Positions 9,386-17,733 of a DNA stretch of 64,000 nt are shown one piece after another. The stretch covers positions 806,001 to 870,000 of the forward strand of contig NZ_CP123872.1 of the NCBI RefSeq assembly GCF_031598375.1. Reading direction: 5' to 3'. How positions within the stretch are numbered: the stretch's first letter is position 1; each line of letters starts with the position of its first letter. This stretch comes from Temperatibacter marinus. GTDB lineage: Bacteria; Pseudomonadota; Alphaproteobacteria; Sphingomonadales; Kordiimonadaceae. A model generated the notes under the pieces. That model was not told the origin of the DNA. It saw nothing but the letters and a program-made list of their open reading frames with translations, and did no database searches. The translations under genes and the position numbers were made by a program.

Positions 9386-10206
9386 CACAAGAGAAACCCA
9401 TGAATGCTCTCAATCCAACAGAAGTTAAAAATATGCTTGATTTAGAAAAAAATACAAAGATGACTGTAGAAGGATTAAATGTCTTTTACGGAGATACACA
9501 TGCTGTCAAAGATGTTTCTTTAAACCTCAGAAAAGACGAAGTGACCGCTCTTATCGGCCCATCTGGCTGCGGAAAATCCACCTTTCTCCGTTGTCTCAAT
9601 CGAATGAATGACACTGTGGACAGCTGTCGTGTTGAAGGGATGATCAAGCTAGACGGCCAAAATATTTATGACAAAAATATTGATGTGGTTCAACTTAGAG
9701 CACGGGTGGGTATGGTGTTCCAAAAACCAAACCCTTTTCCTAAATCTATTTATGACAATGTCGCATACGGCCCAAGAATTCACGGCCTCGCTGAAACCAG
9801 CGCTGATCTAGATGAAATTGTCGCCACATCTCTGGAAAAGGCCGGTCTATGGGTAGAAGTGAAAGACCGATTAGAAAGTTCAGGAACTTCCTTGTCTGGT
9901 GGTCAACAACAGCGATTATGTATCGCACGCGCTATTGCTGTGAGCCCAGAAGTTATTCTAATGGATGAGCCCTGTTCCGCACTTGACCCCATAGCTACAG
10001 CAAAAGTAGAGCAACTGATAGAGACGTTGCGTGGTAAATATGCCATTGCCATTGTCACACACAGCATGCAGCAAGCCGCACGTATTTCACAGAAGACAGC
10101 TTTCTTCCATATGGGGACTCTCATAGAGCAGGGAGAAACATCGGCTATTTTCACCGCACCCGCAGAAGAAAAAACACGTGATTATATCACTGGCCGTTTT
10201 GGATAG
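9379..10206 (+). CDS. pstB: Phosphate ABC transporter ATPase PstB
   Basis: Cytoplasmic ATPase that powers phosphate uptake. Visible motifs are Walker A 'GPSGCGKST', the ABC signature '[14 protein letters not shown]', Walker B '[13 protein letters not shown]' and the switch His in 'VTHSM'. The Q-loop lies in '[12 protein letters not shown]', which is diagnostic of PstB. The ATG at 9379 overlaps the pstA stop (ATGGTAA). A second in-frame ATG at 9400, with AAGAGA 8 bases upstream, is an equally plausible start; the difference is only seven residues. Confidence 0.94.
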   Translation: MVTQEKPMNALNPTEVKNMLDLEKNTKMTVEGLNVFYGDTHAVKDVSLNLRKDEVTALIGPSGCGKSTFLRCLNRMNDTVDSCRVEGMIKLDGQNIYDKNIDVVQLRARVGMVFQKPNPFPKSIYDNVAYGPRIHGLAETSADLDEIVATSLEKAGLWVEVKDRLESSGTSLSGGQQQRLCIARAIAVSPEVILMDEPCSALDPIATAKVEQLIETLRGKYAIAIVTHSMQQAARISQKTAFFHMGTLIEQGETSAIFTAPAEEKTRDYITGRFG

Positions 10207-10245
10207 ACCAGCCCGTCAGTCAGAAATAAAGAGAAAGATAAAACC

Positions 10246-10944
10246 ATGAATGATCATATTGTAGCATCCTATGACGACGAACTCAAAAGTGCGCGCACTC
10301 TTATCGCTCGTATGTTTGGTCTGGCTGAAAAAATGCTTGATGATGCCATGCAGGCGCTGGTAGCCCGTGATAAAGTGAAAGCCCAAGCCGTTAGAGATAC
10401 TGATAAAGAATTGGATCGTATTGAATTAGAAGCAGAAGAGCTTGCTATCAACATTCTTGCAAGACGCTCCCCAGTTGCAAATGATTTGAGAGATACTGTT
10501 GCTGTTCTCAAGATCACCGGCATGATTGAGCGGATGGGCGATTATTCAAAAAATATTGCCAAAAGAACACAGGCCCTTGCAAACTCACCCTATTCAAAAA
10601 CCCCGGAATGCGTCAAAATTATGGGGCAAGAAGCGAGGAATTCCATCCGAAATATTTCAACAGCCTTCATCGAATATAACGATGAAAGGGCTATGTCTGT
10701 TTGGGAAGAAGATGAAAAACTCGATACGCTGCATAATGCTGCTTTTCGGCAAATCATGGCCATTATGATTGAGGAACCCGAATATATTGGGTCTCTCACT
10801 CACTTTCTAATGATTGCAAAAAATTTGGAGCGAATAGGGGATCAGGCGACAAACATTGCTGAAATCATCCATTTTTCAGTGACAGGCCATCCGATTGAGC
10901 AAAAAAGGAATAAGCGGGACCAAACAACCAAAATTATTGATTAA
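10246..10944 (+). CDS. phoU: Phosphate-specific transport system accessory protein PhoU
   Basis: Cytoplasmic all-helical regulator linking the Pst transporter to the PhoR-PhoB two-component system. It has the family length (232 residues) and two PhoU repeats. The metal-binding helices carry the motifs 'RDTDKELDRIELEAEELAI' and 'ERMGDYSKNIAKR' in repeat 1 and 'LERIGDQATNIAEI' in repeat 2. AGAGAAAG precedes the ATG. It is the last gene of the pst operon and is followed by a strong terminator. Confidence 0.95.
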   Translation: MNDHIVASYDDELKSARTLIARMFGLAEKMLDDAMQALVARDKVKAQAVRDTDKELDRIELEAEELAINILARRSPVANDLRDTVAVLKITGMIERMGDYSKNIAKRTQALANSPYSKTPECVKIMGQEARNSIRNISTAFIEYNDERAMSVWEEDEKLDTLHNAAFRQIMAIMIEEPEYIGSLTHFLMIAKNLERIGDQATNIAEIIHFSVTGHPIEQKRNKRDQTTKIID

Positions 10945-10974
10945 TATTTCTTCTCGCCCTGATTAATATCATTG

Positions 10975-11006
10975 AAGGCCTAGTCTGTTTTGTACTAGGC
11001 CTTTTC
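10975..11006 (+). terminator. Terminator of the pst-phoU operon
   Basis: The 10-bp stem AAGGCCTAGT / ACTAGGCCTT with a 9-base loop is followed by T residues, 30 bases after the phoU stop. Confidence 0.9.
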
Positions 11007-11071
11007 TTATATTGACTGTATGGGCGATCGCCCCATACTTATGATCAGTAATAAATGTAAGAGAGAGTAGC

Positions 11072-11992
11072 ATGACAGACACGGTTGAAATTGTTGAAGT
11101 TGGTGCCCGAGACGGCCTTCAAAATGAGAAAGTTCACTTTTCTACGGACCAAAAAATCACTCTAATTGAGAGAGCAATCGAAGCAGGGGTTAAACGATTA
11201 GAAGTGGCTAGTTTTGTTCACCCCAAACTTGTCCCTCAAATGGCAGACGCAGAAGCAGTTATTAAGGGTTTGCCAGACAGTAAAGATATTACATATATTG
11301 GCTTAGCGCTGAATAAGCGAGGGGCTCTTAGAGGCCTTGCAACCCGAGAAAACGGGGCACGTGGTATTGATGAAATTGGCTGTGTTGCAATTGCTTCGGA
11401 CACTTTTGCCACTAAAAACCAAGGGCAGACAAGTGCCGAATCTGTCCAAGTCTCAAAAGAAATGATCAAACTTTGCAAAACAGAAGGGATGAGTGCCCAG
11501 GTTACCATCTCAGCTGCCTGGGGCTGTCCATTTGAAGGCCGCGTCGATCAGGCAAAAGTAATTGCCATGGCCGAGGAACTTGCAGAAGCAGGACCGCGTG
11601 AAATCGCAATCGCTGACACCATTGGTGTTGGTTCCCCAAAACGTGTTTATGAAATGATGAATAACCTAAAAGAGCGCTTGCCTGAGATGCCCCTACGCGC
11701 TCATTTCCACAATACACGCAACACAGGTCTGGCAAATGCTTGGGCCGCTTATTCAGCCGGTGTCCGCACCCTCGATTCGTCAGTGGCAGGCCTCGGAGGA
11801 TGTCCGTTTGCGCCAAAAGCGACCGGTAATATTGGGACAGAAGATTTATTATATCTGTTAGAAGAAAGTGACGTTAAGACGGCAGTTGATCTTGAGAAAA
11901 TGATTGATCTCGCTGGCTGGGTTGAAGAAATTATAGGCCGAACGCCCCCAGCAATGGTGTCTCAAGCCGGAGGATTTCCTAACAGGAAATAA
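11072..11992 (+). CDS. HMG-CoA lyase family enzyme (HMGL-like 1)
   Basis: TIM-barrel lyase that cleaves a 3-hydroxy-3-methylacyl-CoA (HMG-CoA or citramalyl-CoA type) by retro-aldol reaction. 'EVGARDGLQNE' carries the catalytic Arg and metal-binding Asp near residue 10. 'HFHNTRNTGLANAW' gives the metal-binding His pair. 'GLGGCPFAPKATGN' holds the conserved catalytic Cys. The length, 306, is normal. AGAGAG precedes the ATG, and a terminator follows. The convergent neighbour is a class III CoA-transferase. The same enzyme pairing makes and cleaves citramalyl-CoA in Chloroflexus, so the substrate may not be HMG-CoA. No other leucine-degradation genes are nearby. Confidence 0.88.
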   Translation: MTDTVEIVEVGARDGLQNEKVHFSTDQKITLIERAIEAGVKRLEVASFVHPKLVPQMADAEAVIKGLPDSKDITYIGLALNKRGALRGLATRENGARGIDEIGCVAIASDTFATKNQGQTSAESVQVSKEMIKLCKTEGMSAQVTISAAWGCPFEGRVDQAKVIAMAEELAEAGPREIAIADTIGVGSPKRVYEMMNNLKERLPEMPLRAHFHNTRNTGLANAWAAYSAGVRTLDSSVAGLGGCPFAPKATGNIGTEDLLYLLEESDVKTAVDLEKMIDLAGWVEEIIGRTPPAMVSQAGGFPNRK

Positions 11993-12011
11993 AATCGCTT
12001 AGAGAATACAG

Positions 12012-12058
12012 AAAAGCCGCCAGACCTTTTAAAACGACAGGTCTCGCGGCTTTTTTTT
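12012..12058. terminator. Terminator between convergent HMGL-like and CoA-transferase genes
   Basis: AAAAGCCGC and GCGGCTTTTTTTT form the outer stem, with AGACC/GGTCT as an inner stem. The T8 tract serves the plus-strand gene; the shorter A-run on the left could serve the minus-strand gene. Confidence 0.8.
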
Positions 12059-12075
12059 GAGTAACACTAAGGCTG

Positions 12076-13272
12076 TTAAACTGTCCCTGCCTCTTTCAAC
12101 GCCTTAAGTTTCACTGCATCATAGCCTAGAATAGAGCCATACACTTCACTATTATGCTGACCCAATTCAACAGGCCCAGCCCATTTGACTTCACCCGGTG
12201 TCTCTGAAAGTTTCGGGAAGACATTCTGCATGGGAACTTTGTCATGCACAGGATGGTCTACTTCAATGATCGCGTCCCGAGCCTCGAAATGCGGATCATC
12301 AAGCATATCAGGTGCTTTAAATATTTTACCAGAGGGCACCCCAAATTTTTCCATAAGATCAAGCACGTCCTGAGCTTTTTGCGGCCGAGTCCAGTCAGCG
12401 ATAATCTCATCAATTACTTCTAAGTTTTTCCCGCGAGACACATGATCCACAAAGCGAGGATCATCAACCAACTCTGGGCGGCCCATGGCTTCACAAAGAC
12501 GTTTATAGACGCTGTCTTGATTGGCTCCGATTAAGATATCCCCGTCTAGGGTTGGATATGCATTCGAGGGTGCGACGCTGGGCAGTACGGACCCTGTGCG
12601 TTCGCGCGTATGCCCTGCGATCACATATTCTGGGATAACCGATTCCATATTAGCGAGAACCGCCTCGTAGATTGCACTATCAACAATTTGACCTTCCCCT
12701 GTCACATCACGGTGACGAAGGGCCATTAAAGCTCCAAGACATGCATAAGTCGCTGCAAGAGAATCGCCGATCGAAATACCAACTCGACTCGGAGGGTTAG
12801 CTGGATCTCCCGCTAAATTGCGCATACCGCCCATGGCTTCCCCAATAGAACCATACCCAGCACGCTTCGAATAGGGTCCAGTTTGGCCGTAACCGGAAAC
12901 ACGAATCATGATCAGTTTCGGGTTAATTTTTTTGAGTTCTTCATAACTTAAGCCCCATTTTTCCATGGTGCCCGCGCGGAAGTTTTCTAACAGAAAGTCT
13001 GTATGTTTGACCATTTCCTTCAAAATGTCTTGGCCTGCTTTTTCCCGCAAATTCAAGGTGATACATTTTTTATTCCTGGCACAAACTGACCACCACAGAG
13101 GAATGCCTTGACCCCATTCCCGCATTGGATCAGGTCTATCAGGGGCTTCAATTTTAATAACTTCTGCACCATGATCAGCCAATAACTGACCACAAAAAGG
13201 GCCAGCAATTAATTGCCCTAATTCTAACACACGCAGCCCCTTCAGGGCCCCAAACGCTTCTTGTGTACTCAT
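12076..13272 (-). CDS. CaiB/BaiF family (class III) CoA-transferase 1
   Basis: Transfers CoA between carboxylic acids through an aspartyl-CoA anhydride. I start it at the ATG at 13272 (398 residues), which has TTGGAG 7 bases upstream; in-frame codons upstream lack a site. Family motifs are 'LELGQLIAGPFCGQLLADHGAEVIKIE' (in two parts), 'YGQTGPYSKRAGYG', the catalytic Asp in 'ISIGDSLA', and 'GEGQIVDSAIYEAV'. The formyl/succinyl-CoA:carboxylate transferase fold is clear; the acid it activates is not. It is convergent with HMGL-like 1 and divergent from hyuA. Its upstream region has an AATG-N6-CATT palindrome at 13357-13370 and an FNR-like box at 13402-13415. Confidence 0.9.
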   Translation of the reverse strand: MSTQEAFGALKGLRVLELGQLIAGPFCGQLLADHGAEVIKIEAPDRPDPMREWGQGIPLWWSVCARNKKCITLNLREKAGQDILKEMVKHTDFLLENFRAGTMEKWGLSYEELKKINPKLIMIRVSGYGQTGPYSKRAGYGSIGEAMGGMRNLAGDPANPPSRVGISIGDSLAATYACLGALMALRHRDVTGEGQIVDSAIYEAVLANMESVIPEYVIAGHTRERTGSVLPSVAPSNAYPTLDGDILIGANQDSVYKRLCEAMGRPELVDDPRFVDHVSRGKNLEVIDEIIADWTRPQKAQDVLDLMEKFGVPSGKIFKAPDMLDDPHFEARDAIIEVDHPVHDKVPMQNVFPKLSETPGEVKWAGPVELGQHNSEVYGSILGYDAVKLKALKEAGTV

Positions 13273-13356
13273 TTTTTTCTCCAACCGGATCATCAACTAA
13301 ACATAGTGTCCTAGATAAGACCTTGAAACTAAGGTTAATATCTGCCTATAAAACAT

Positions 13357-13370
13357 AATGATATATTTTT
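13357..13370. promoter_or_regulatory. AATG-N6-CATT operator candidate, site 1
   Basis: AATGATATATTTTT matches 12 of 14 positions of the palindrome AATGATATATCATT shared by six intergenic regions here. It lies 85 bases upstream of the CaiB 1 ATG, near where the leftward transcript would start if the FNR-like box at 13402 were at -41.5. Confidence 0.5.
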
Positions 13371-13401
13371 ATAACATATACCACGAAAAATATACATGAC
13401 G

Positions 13402-13415
13402 ATGATAAAGATCAA
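13402..13415. promoter_or_regulatory. FNR-like box (ATGAT-N4-ATCAA)
   Basis: ATGATAAAGATCAA matches the FNR consensus TTGAT-N4-ATCAA at 9 of 10 defined bases. It lies between CaiB 1 and hyuA. Confidence 0.55.
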
Positions 13416-13477
13416 TGCATCAGACCTTGTCTATATTGTTTGATGTAAAAAAAGATCAAGGAATAATACGGGAAAAC

Positions 13478-13491
13478 TTGATCGACATGAT
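13478..13491. promoter_or_regulatory. Weaker FNR-like box upstream of hyuA
   Basis: TTGAT-CGAC-ATGAT has a perfect left half and 3 of 5 in the right half (8 of 10 overall). Its centre is about 96 bases before the hyuA ATG. Confidence 0.35.
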
Positions 13492-13580
13492 TTTTGAAAT
13501 ACCTGTTAGACTGCCAGCATAGCGCAGGCAGTAGATTGATCGATTCAGTCAACCGGGGTTAACTAAAGGAGCGGGAAAGA

Positions 13581-15635
13581 ATGGCATTCAGATTAGGTGT
13601 AGACGTAGGGGGGACATTTACGGACCTTCTGCTAATTCAAGAAGAAACAGGCCAAACGTGGCGAGATAAGGTGCCAAGTACACCACACGATCCATCAGAA
13701 GCCGTCATTGCAGGAACCAAAGCCATCTGCGATCAAGCAGGCATTCGTGCCTCTGATATTACACAATTTCTTCATGGAACAACAGTAGCAACTAATGCAG
13801 TTCTTGAAGGAAAAGGGGCAAAGACTGGGCTTGTGGTAACCGAAGGATATCACCAAATTCTGCAAGTGGCCCGGTCCCTGGTACCCGGTGGATTAGCAGC
13901 ATGGATTACGTGGCCAAAGCCTGAACCGCTCGCAGCTCTAGAAAATACTGTAGAGATTGAAGAACGCTTAGCGGCGGATGGATCCGTGGTTAAGCCCGTC
14001 AATAAAGAACAGTGCCGAGCCGCTCTTGAAAAATTAAAAGCAGAGAATATCGAAGCCCTTACCATTTGTACCATTAATTCTTATGTGAATGGGCAGCATG
14101 AATTAGAGATCGCTGAAATTGCCAAGGAAATCTTCCCAGATATTCCTGTTTCACTCTCGCATCAGGTTCTACCTGAAATGCAAGAATATGAAAGGGCTTT
14201 GACAACAGTTGCAAACTCGCTTGTGCGTCCAATCATGGCCATGTATGTAGCCAACCTGCGCAATGAACTTAGAGCGATGGGGATGACAGGTCATATTAAT
14301 TTGCTTCGATCTGATGGTGGGTTAATGGGCTCTGAAAAGGCTGAGGGACATCCTGTGAACTTGCTCATGTCTGGCCCTGCAGGGGGCGTTACAGGAGCAC
14401 TTTGGGTTGCCAAAAACTCAGAACAGAAAAACATTCTGACCCTAGACGTAGGCGGCACATCAACGGACGTAGCCTTGATAGAAAACGGCGAGCCTCGCCT
14501 GAGACGTGAAACAAGTGTTGGTCACTTAACTGTGCGTGCTTCCTCGCTTGATGTGAAAACAGTCGGCGCTGGCGGCGGTTCAATTGCACACGTTCCAGAA
14601 CTAACCGGCGCCTTGCGGGTTGGCCCTGAGAGTGCCGGTGCAGTGCCAGGCCCCGCTTGCTATGGAAAAGGCGGTGAGGTTCCAACTGTTACTGACGCCC
14701 ATGTCGTTCTTGGAAATTTACCTTCAGCCCTACTTGGTGGTTCATTCAAACTTGATGTAGATGCTTCACGCAAAGCTGTGCAGACTATTGCAGACGCGCT
14801 GAGTGTGACCCTTGAAGAAGCAGCCCAGGGCATCATCGATATCGCTAATGAAAATATGTTCGGGGCTCTTCGTCTTGTCTCTGTGCAACAAGGCTATGAT
14901 CCACGTGATTTTGCCCTCATGGGTTTTGGCGGCGCTGGGTCACTCCACTCGAATGCGGTGGGTCAACTTATGGGGTCTTACCCAATCATTGTTCCTGTTA
15001 GTCCTGGGGTTCTTTGTGCAACTGGAGATGCGACAACGCAAATGCGTAATGAGCATGCCCGCTCATTTAATCGCACGATCAAACAGACAGATGACGCAGA
15101 AGTTGCTCAGTGGTTAAAGGACATGAAGGCTACAGTTTCTAAAGACTTAGAAGAAGACGGTGTGCCATTGGATGCCCAGACAATCACTTTTGAGGCTGGC
15201 GTACGCTATTCTGGCCAAGGATTTGAAGTGGATATGACCATCAATATGTCTGATTTTGAAAAGGGTAAAGGGATCGAAGCTTTAAAAGCTGCTTTTGATG
15301 AAGAACATAAACGACTGTTTACCTTCAATCTTGATGTGGTTCATGAAATTGTGAATTTGCGAGCTATTGCCATAGGTCAAGGCGCAGAAATGCCAGCGAT
15401 CAAATTGGAACGGGGTGATGGAAATGCATCAGCCGCTAAAGTCAGTGATCATACCATGTGGGCAGAGGGTAAAAAACATGAAGCCGCTATTTATGATCGA
15501 TCCCGCTTGAAAGCCGGCGATATTATTCCCGGTCCATGTATCGTCACCGAAATGGATAGTACCGCTGTTATTTTACCGAACCATGAAGGAACGGTCGATA
15601 CATACGGTAACATTCTCATCAATCCAGTCGCGTAA
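13581..15635 (+). CDS. hyuA: Hydantoinase/oxoprolinase subunit A (ATP-dependent lactam/hydantoin opening)
   Basis: ATP-binding subunit of an ATP-dependent cyclic amide hydrolase, or of the related acetone/acetophenone carboxylases. It has the ASKHA-type N-terminal phosphate loop 'VDVGGTFTDLLL' (residues 7-18) and a second ATP motif 'LDVGGTSTDVAL' near residue 290. 'GAGGGSIAHV' and 'GPESAGAVPGPACYGKGG' follow, all typical of HyuA. The length, 684, is normal for a separate subunit. AAGGAG precedes the ATG. It is coupled to hyuB: its stop codon runs into the hyuB ribosome site. No third carboxylase subunit is present, so ring opening of a lactam, imide or hydantoin is more likely than carboxylation. 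Confidence 0.9.
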   Translation: MAFRLGVDVGGTFTDLLLIQEETGQTWRDKVPSTPHDPSEAVIAGTKAICDQAGIRASDITQFLHGTTVATNAVLEGKGAKTGLVVTEGYHQILQVARSLVPGGLAAWITWPKPEPLAALENTVEIEERLAADGSVVKPVNKEQCRAALEKLKAENIEALTICTINSYVNGQHELEIAEIAKEIFPDIPVSLSHQVLPEMQEYERALTTVANSLVRPIMAMYVANLRNELRAMGMTGHINLLRSDGGLMGSEKAEGHPVNLLMSGPAGGVTGALWVAKNSEQKNILTLDVGGTSTDVALIENGEPRLRRETSVGHLTVRASSLDVKTVGAGGGSIAHVPELTGALRVGPESAGAVPGPACYGKGGEVPTVTDAHVVLGNLPSALLGGSFKLDVDASRKAVQTIADALSVTLEEAAQGIIDIANENMFGALRLVSVQQGYDPRDFALMGFGGAGSLHSNAVGQLMGSYPIIVPVSPGVLCATGDATTQMRNEHARSFNRTIKQTDDAEVAQWLKDMKATVSKDLEEDGVPLDAQTITFEAGVRYSGQGFEVDMTINMSDFEKGKGIEALKAAFDEEHKRLFTFNLDVVHEIVNLRAIAIGQGAEMPAIKLERGDGNASAAKVSDHTMWAEGKKHEAAIYDRSRLKAGDIIPGPCIVTEMDSTAVILPNHEGTVDTYGNILINPVA

Positions 15636-15645
15636 GGAGGGCACC

Positions 15646-17505
15646 ATGAAAGCAACAATTATTGAAACAAACTCCACCCCTTTCGCAAAAGAAGATGTGG
15701 ATACGATCACCCTAGATATTATTGAAAACGCCCTCAGAAATGCACGGGAAGAAATGGATGCAACGCTTTTCCGTACAGCCATGTCTCCTGGCATTCGAGA
15801 ACAGGGAGATGCTTTCCCACTCATTGCGGATCGAAACGGTCTGATGGTTGTGGGACAGTTTGGCTCTTTCATTGGTGGTTTCTTAAACCAATATGAAGGC
15901 GATATTGAAGAAGGCGACATGGTCTGGCTATCAGATCCCTATAGCTGCGAAGGAGCAGTTTCTCACAACAATGACTGGCTTATCCTCCGTCCGATCTTCC
16001 GGAATGGACGATTAATAAGCTGGGCATGTATGTTTGGCCATATGACAGATATTGGCGGTAAAGTGCCAGGCTCTCTGCCGACAGATGCCGTAAGCGTTTT
16101 TGAAGAAGGTGTGCGCATTCCACCCGTTAAACTTTTCAAAAAAGATGTTTTGCAAGACGATCTTCTGAAGCTTGTTCTTCACCAAACACGAATGCCAGAA
16201 TGGTGCCGTGCAGACCTTTTAGCCGTGGTGGCCTCTTGTCGTGTTGCTGAGAAACGTGTGCATGAAATTTGTGATCGCTTTGGGGATGAATTTTATGCCA
16301 GTGCAACTGATGAACTTCTCTCGCGTAACAAAAGAGCTATGGCTCACCTCATTAATACTGCCATTGGTGAAAGCCCAGTAAGCTTTGAAGATTACATCTG
16401 CGATGACGGCCGTGGATTTGGCCCCTATAAGATCAAGTGTACCATGTGGCGAGAAGGCGAAAAAGTCGTACTAGACTTTAACGGCACGGACCCCCAAGCT
16501 ATGGGCTCTATTAACTTTTATCTTAATGAAAACATGCTTAAAATGTTCTTTGGGATATATATGGTAATGGTCTTTGATCCACAAATTATGTTTAACGATG
16601 GTTTTTATGATTTGTGTGATGTCCGTATTCCACAAGGATCGTTATTAAAGCCAAACTTCCCCGCTGCCCTATCATGTCGTACACATGCATTGGGTCGAAT
16701 CTTTGATGTCTTAGGTGCGCTTCTCGGAAAAGGACAACCCGAGTTTCTGTCAGCTGCAGGTTTCTCTTCTTCACCGCACCTCATGTACTCAGGCTTTGAA
16801 AAGGAAAGCGGTGATTGGTTCCAGCTTTTCCAAATCGGCTTCGGGGGTATTCCTGGACGTCCCTTTGGAGATGGACCCGATGGTCATAGCCTATGGCCTG
16901 GTTTTACCAATGTACCCAATGAATTCCTAGAGCGCTATTTTCCCATGCGTATTACTCGGTATACTTCGCTCGCAGATAGTGGCGGTGCTGGTAGTTTCCG
17001 GGGGGGTAATGGTATTCTGATGACCTATGAATTCCTCAATAATGGCATTGTGGCCATTCACGATGATCGCTGGTTCATTCCCCCATGGGGTGTCAATGGA
17101 GGGACACCTGGAGCACGCTCTAGTAAAATACTCCGCAAAGCTGACGGGACTGAAATTCCCCTGCCAAGCAAATGCGATAACATTGAAGTAGAAGTTGGCG
17201 ATCAACTTGATTACATCACCTGGGGCGGTGGCGGATGGGGTAAAGCCTTTGAGCGCGATGCCGATCTTGTTGCCTTAGAAGTAAAGCAAGGGCTTGTGAC
17301 TAAGGAATGTGCCTACGATGCTTACGGGGTGAAACTGAATGAGGACGGCACTGTTGATCATGCTGCCACTGAAGGTAAACGCAAGGAATTGGCAGCTGCT
17401 CATATAGATGGGGAAATCTTTGACTTTGGTCCAGACCTTGAGACGCTGAGAGAAAACTGTAAAGCTGAAACAGGCTTAGAGGCGCCAATCCAGCCAAGCT
17501 GGTAG
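15646..17505 (+). CDS. hyuB: Hydantoinase/oxoprolinase subunit B
   Basis: Partner of HyuA in ATP-dependent cyclic amide hydrolysis. The ATG at 15646 follows TAAGGAGG, in which the hyuA stop overlaps the ribosome site; an open frame upstream overlaps hyuA and is not needed. Family motifs include 'DPITLDIIENALRNAREEMD'-like sequence at the N-terminus, 'FSPGIREQGDAFP'-like sequence at about 47, 'DPYSCEGAVSHNND', and the Gly-rich 'DSGGAGSFRGGNG' near 450. The length, 620, is typical. The substrate cannot be read from sequence; in this setting a lactam or imide nitrogen heterocycle fits. Confidence 0.9.
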   Translation: MKATIIETNSTPFAKEDVDTITLDIIENALRNAREEMDATLFRTAMSPGIREQGDAFPLIADRNGLMVVGQFGSFIGGFLNQYEGDIEEGDMVWLSDPYSCEGAVSHNNDWLILRPIFRNGRLISWACMFGHMTDIGGKVPGSLPTDAVSVFEEGVRIPPVKLFKKDVLQDDLLKLVLHQTRMPEWCRADLLAVVASCRVAEKRVHEICDRFGDEFYASATDELLSRNKRAMAHLINTAIGESPVSFEDYICDDGRGFGPYKIKCTMWREGEKVVLDFNGTDPQAMGSINFYLNENMLKMFFGIYMVMVFDPQIMFNDGFYDLCDVRIPQGSLLKPNFPAALSCRTHALGRIFDVLGALLGKGQPEFLSAAGFSSSPHLMYSGFEKESGDWFQLFQIGFGGIPGRPFGDGPDGHSLWPGFTNVPNEFLERYFPMRITRYTSLADSGGAGSFRGGNGILMTYEFLNNGIVAIHDDRWFIPPWGVNGGTPGARSSKILRKADGTEIPLPSKCDNIEVEVGDQLDYITWGGGGWGKAFERDADLVALEVKQGLVTKECAYDAYGVKLNEDGTVDHAATEGKRKELAAAHIDGEIFDFGPDLETLRENCKAETGLEAPIQPSW

Positions 17506-17542
17506 ACGCTACAGTCACTCTTGAGATATCAGAAAATTTCGC

Positions 17543-17575
17543 AAGGGCCTGTCGGAAAACAGCCGATGGGCCCTT
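17543..17575 (+). terminator. Possible weak terminator after hyuB
   Basis: AAGGGCC (17543-17549) pairs with GGCCCTT (17569-17575), with an inner TCGG/CCGA helix. No T-tract follows, so termination is uncertain; it may instead be a processing hairpin. Confidence 0.35.
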
Positions 17576-17733
17576 CCAGTATGAGGGGTATGCTATTCTA
17601 TTGCCTCCCTACGAAAACAGCCTAATTCTATAGACACTATTTTCGAGTAAATGATCCGACACCGTTTACAGGCCGTACCAATCAGTGACGACCTTAATCA
17701 TTTGTGCAGACCATACATGGGAGGGATATATCT

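Larger units (their letters stand above)
13273..13580. other. Divergent promoter region between CaiB 1 and hyuA
   Basis: About 308 bases with no credible gene. It holds one AATG-N6-CATT palindrome (13357-13370) and two FNR-like boxes (13402-13415 and 13478-13491). The hyuA ribosome site (AAGGAG) is at its right end. Confidence 0.65.

Noticed and set aside
8797-9390. 197-codon open frame on the minus strand opposite pstA
   Set aside because: It lies wholly antisense to a clear permease, has no ribosome site and shows no recognisable domain; it reflects codon bias of pstA.
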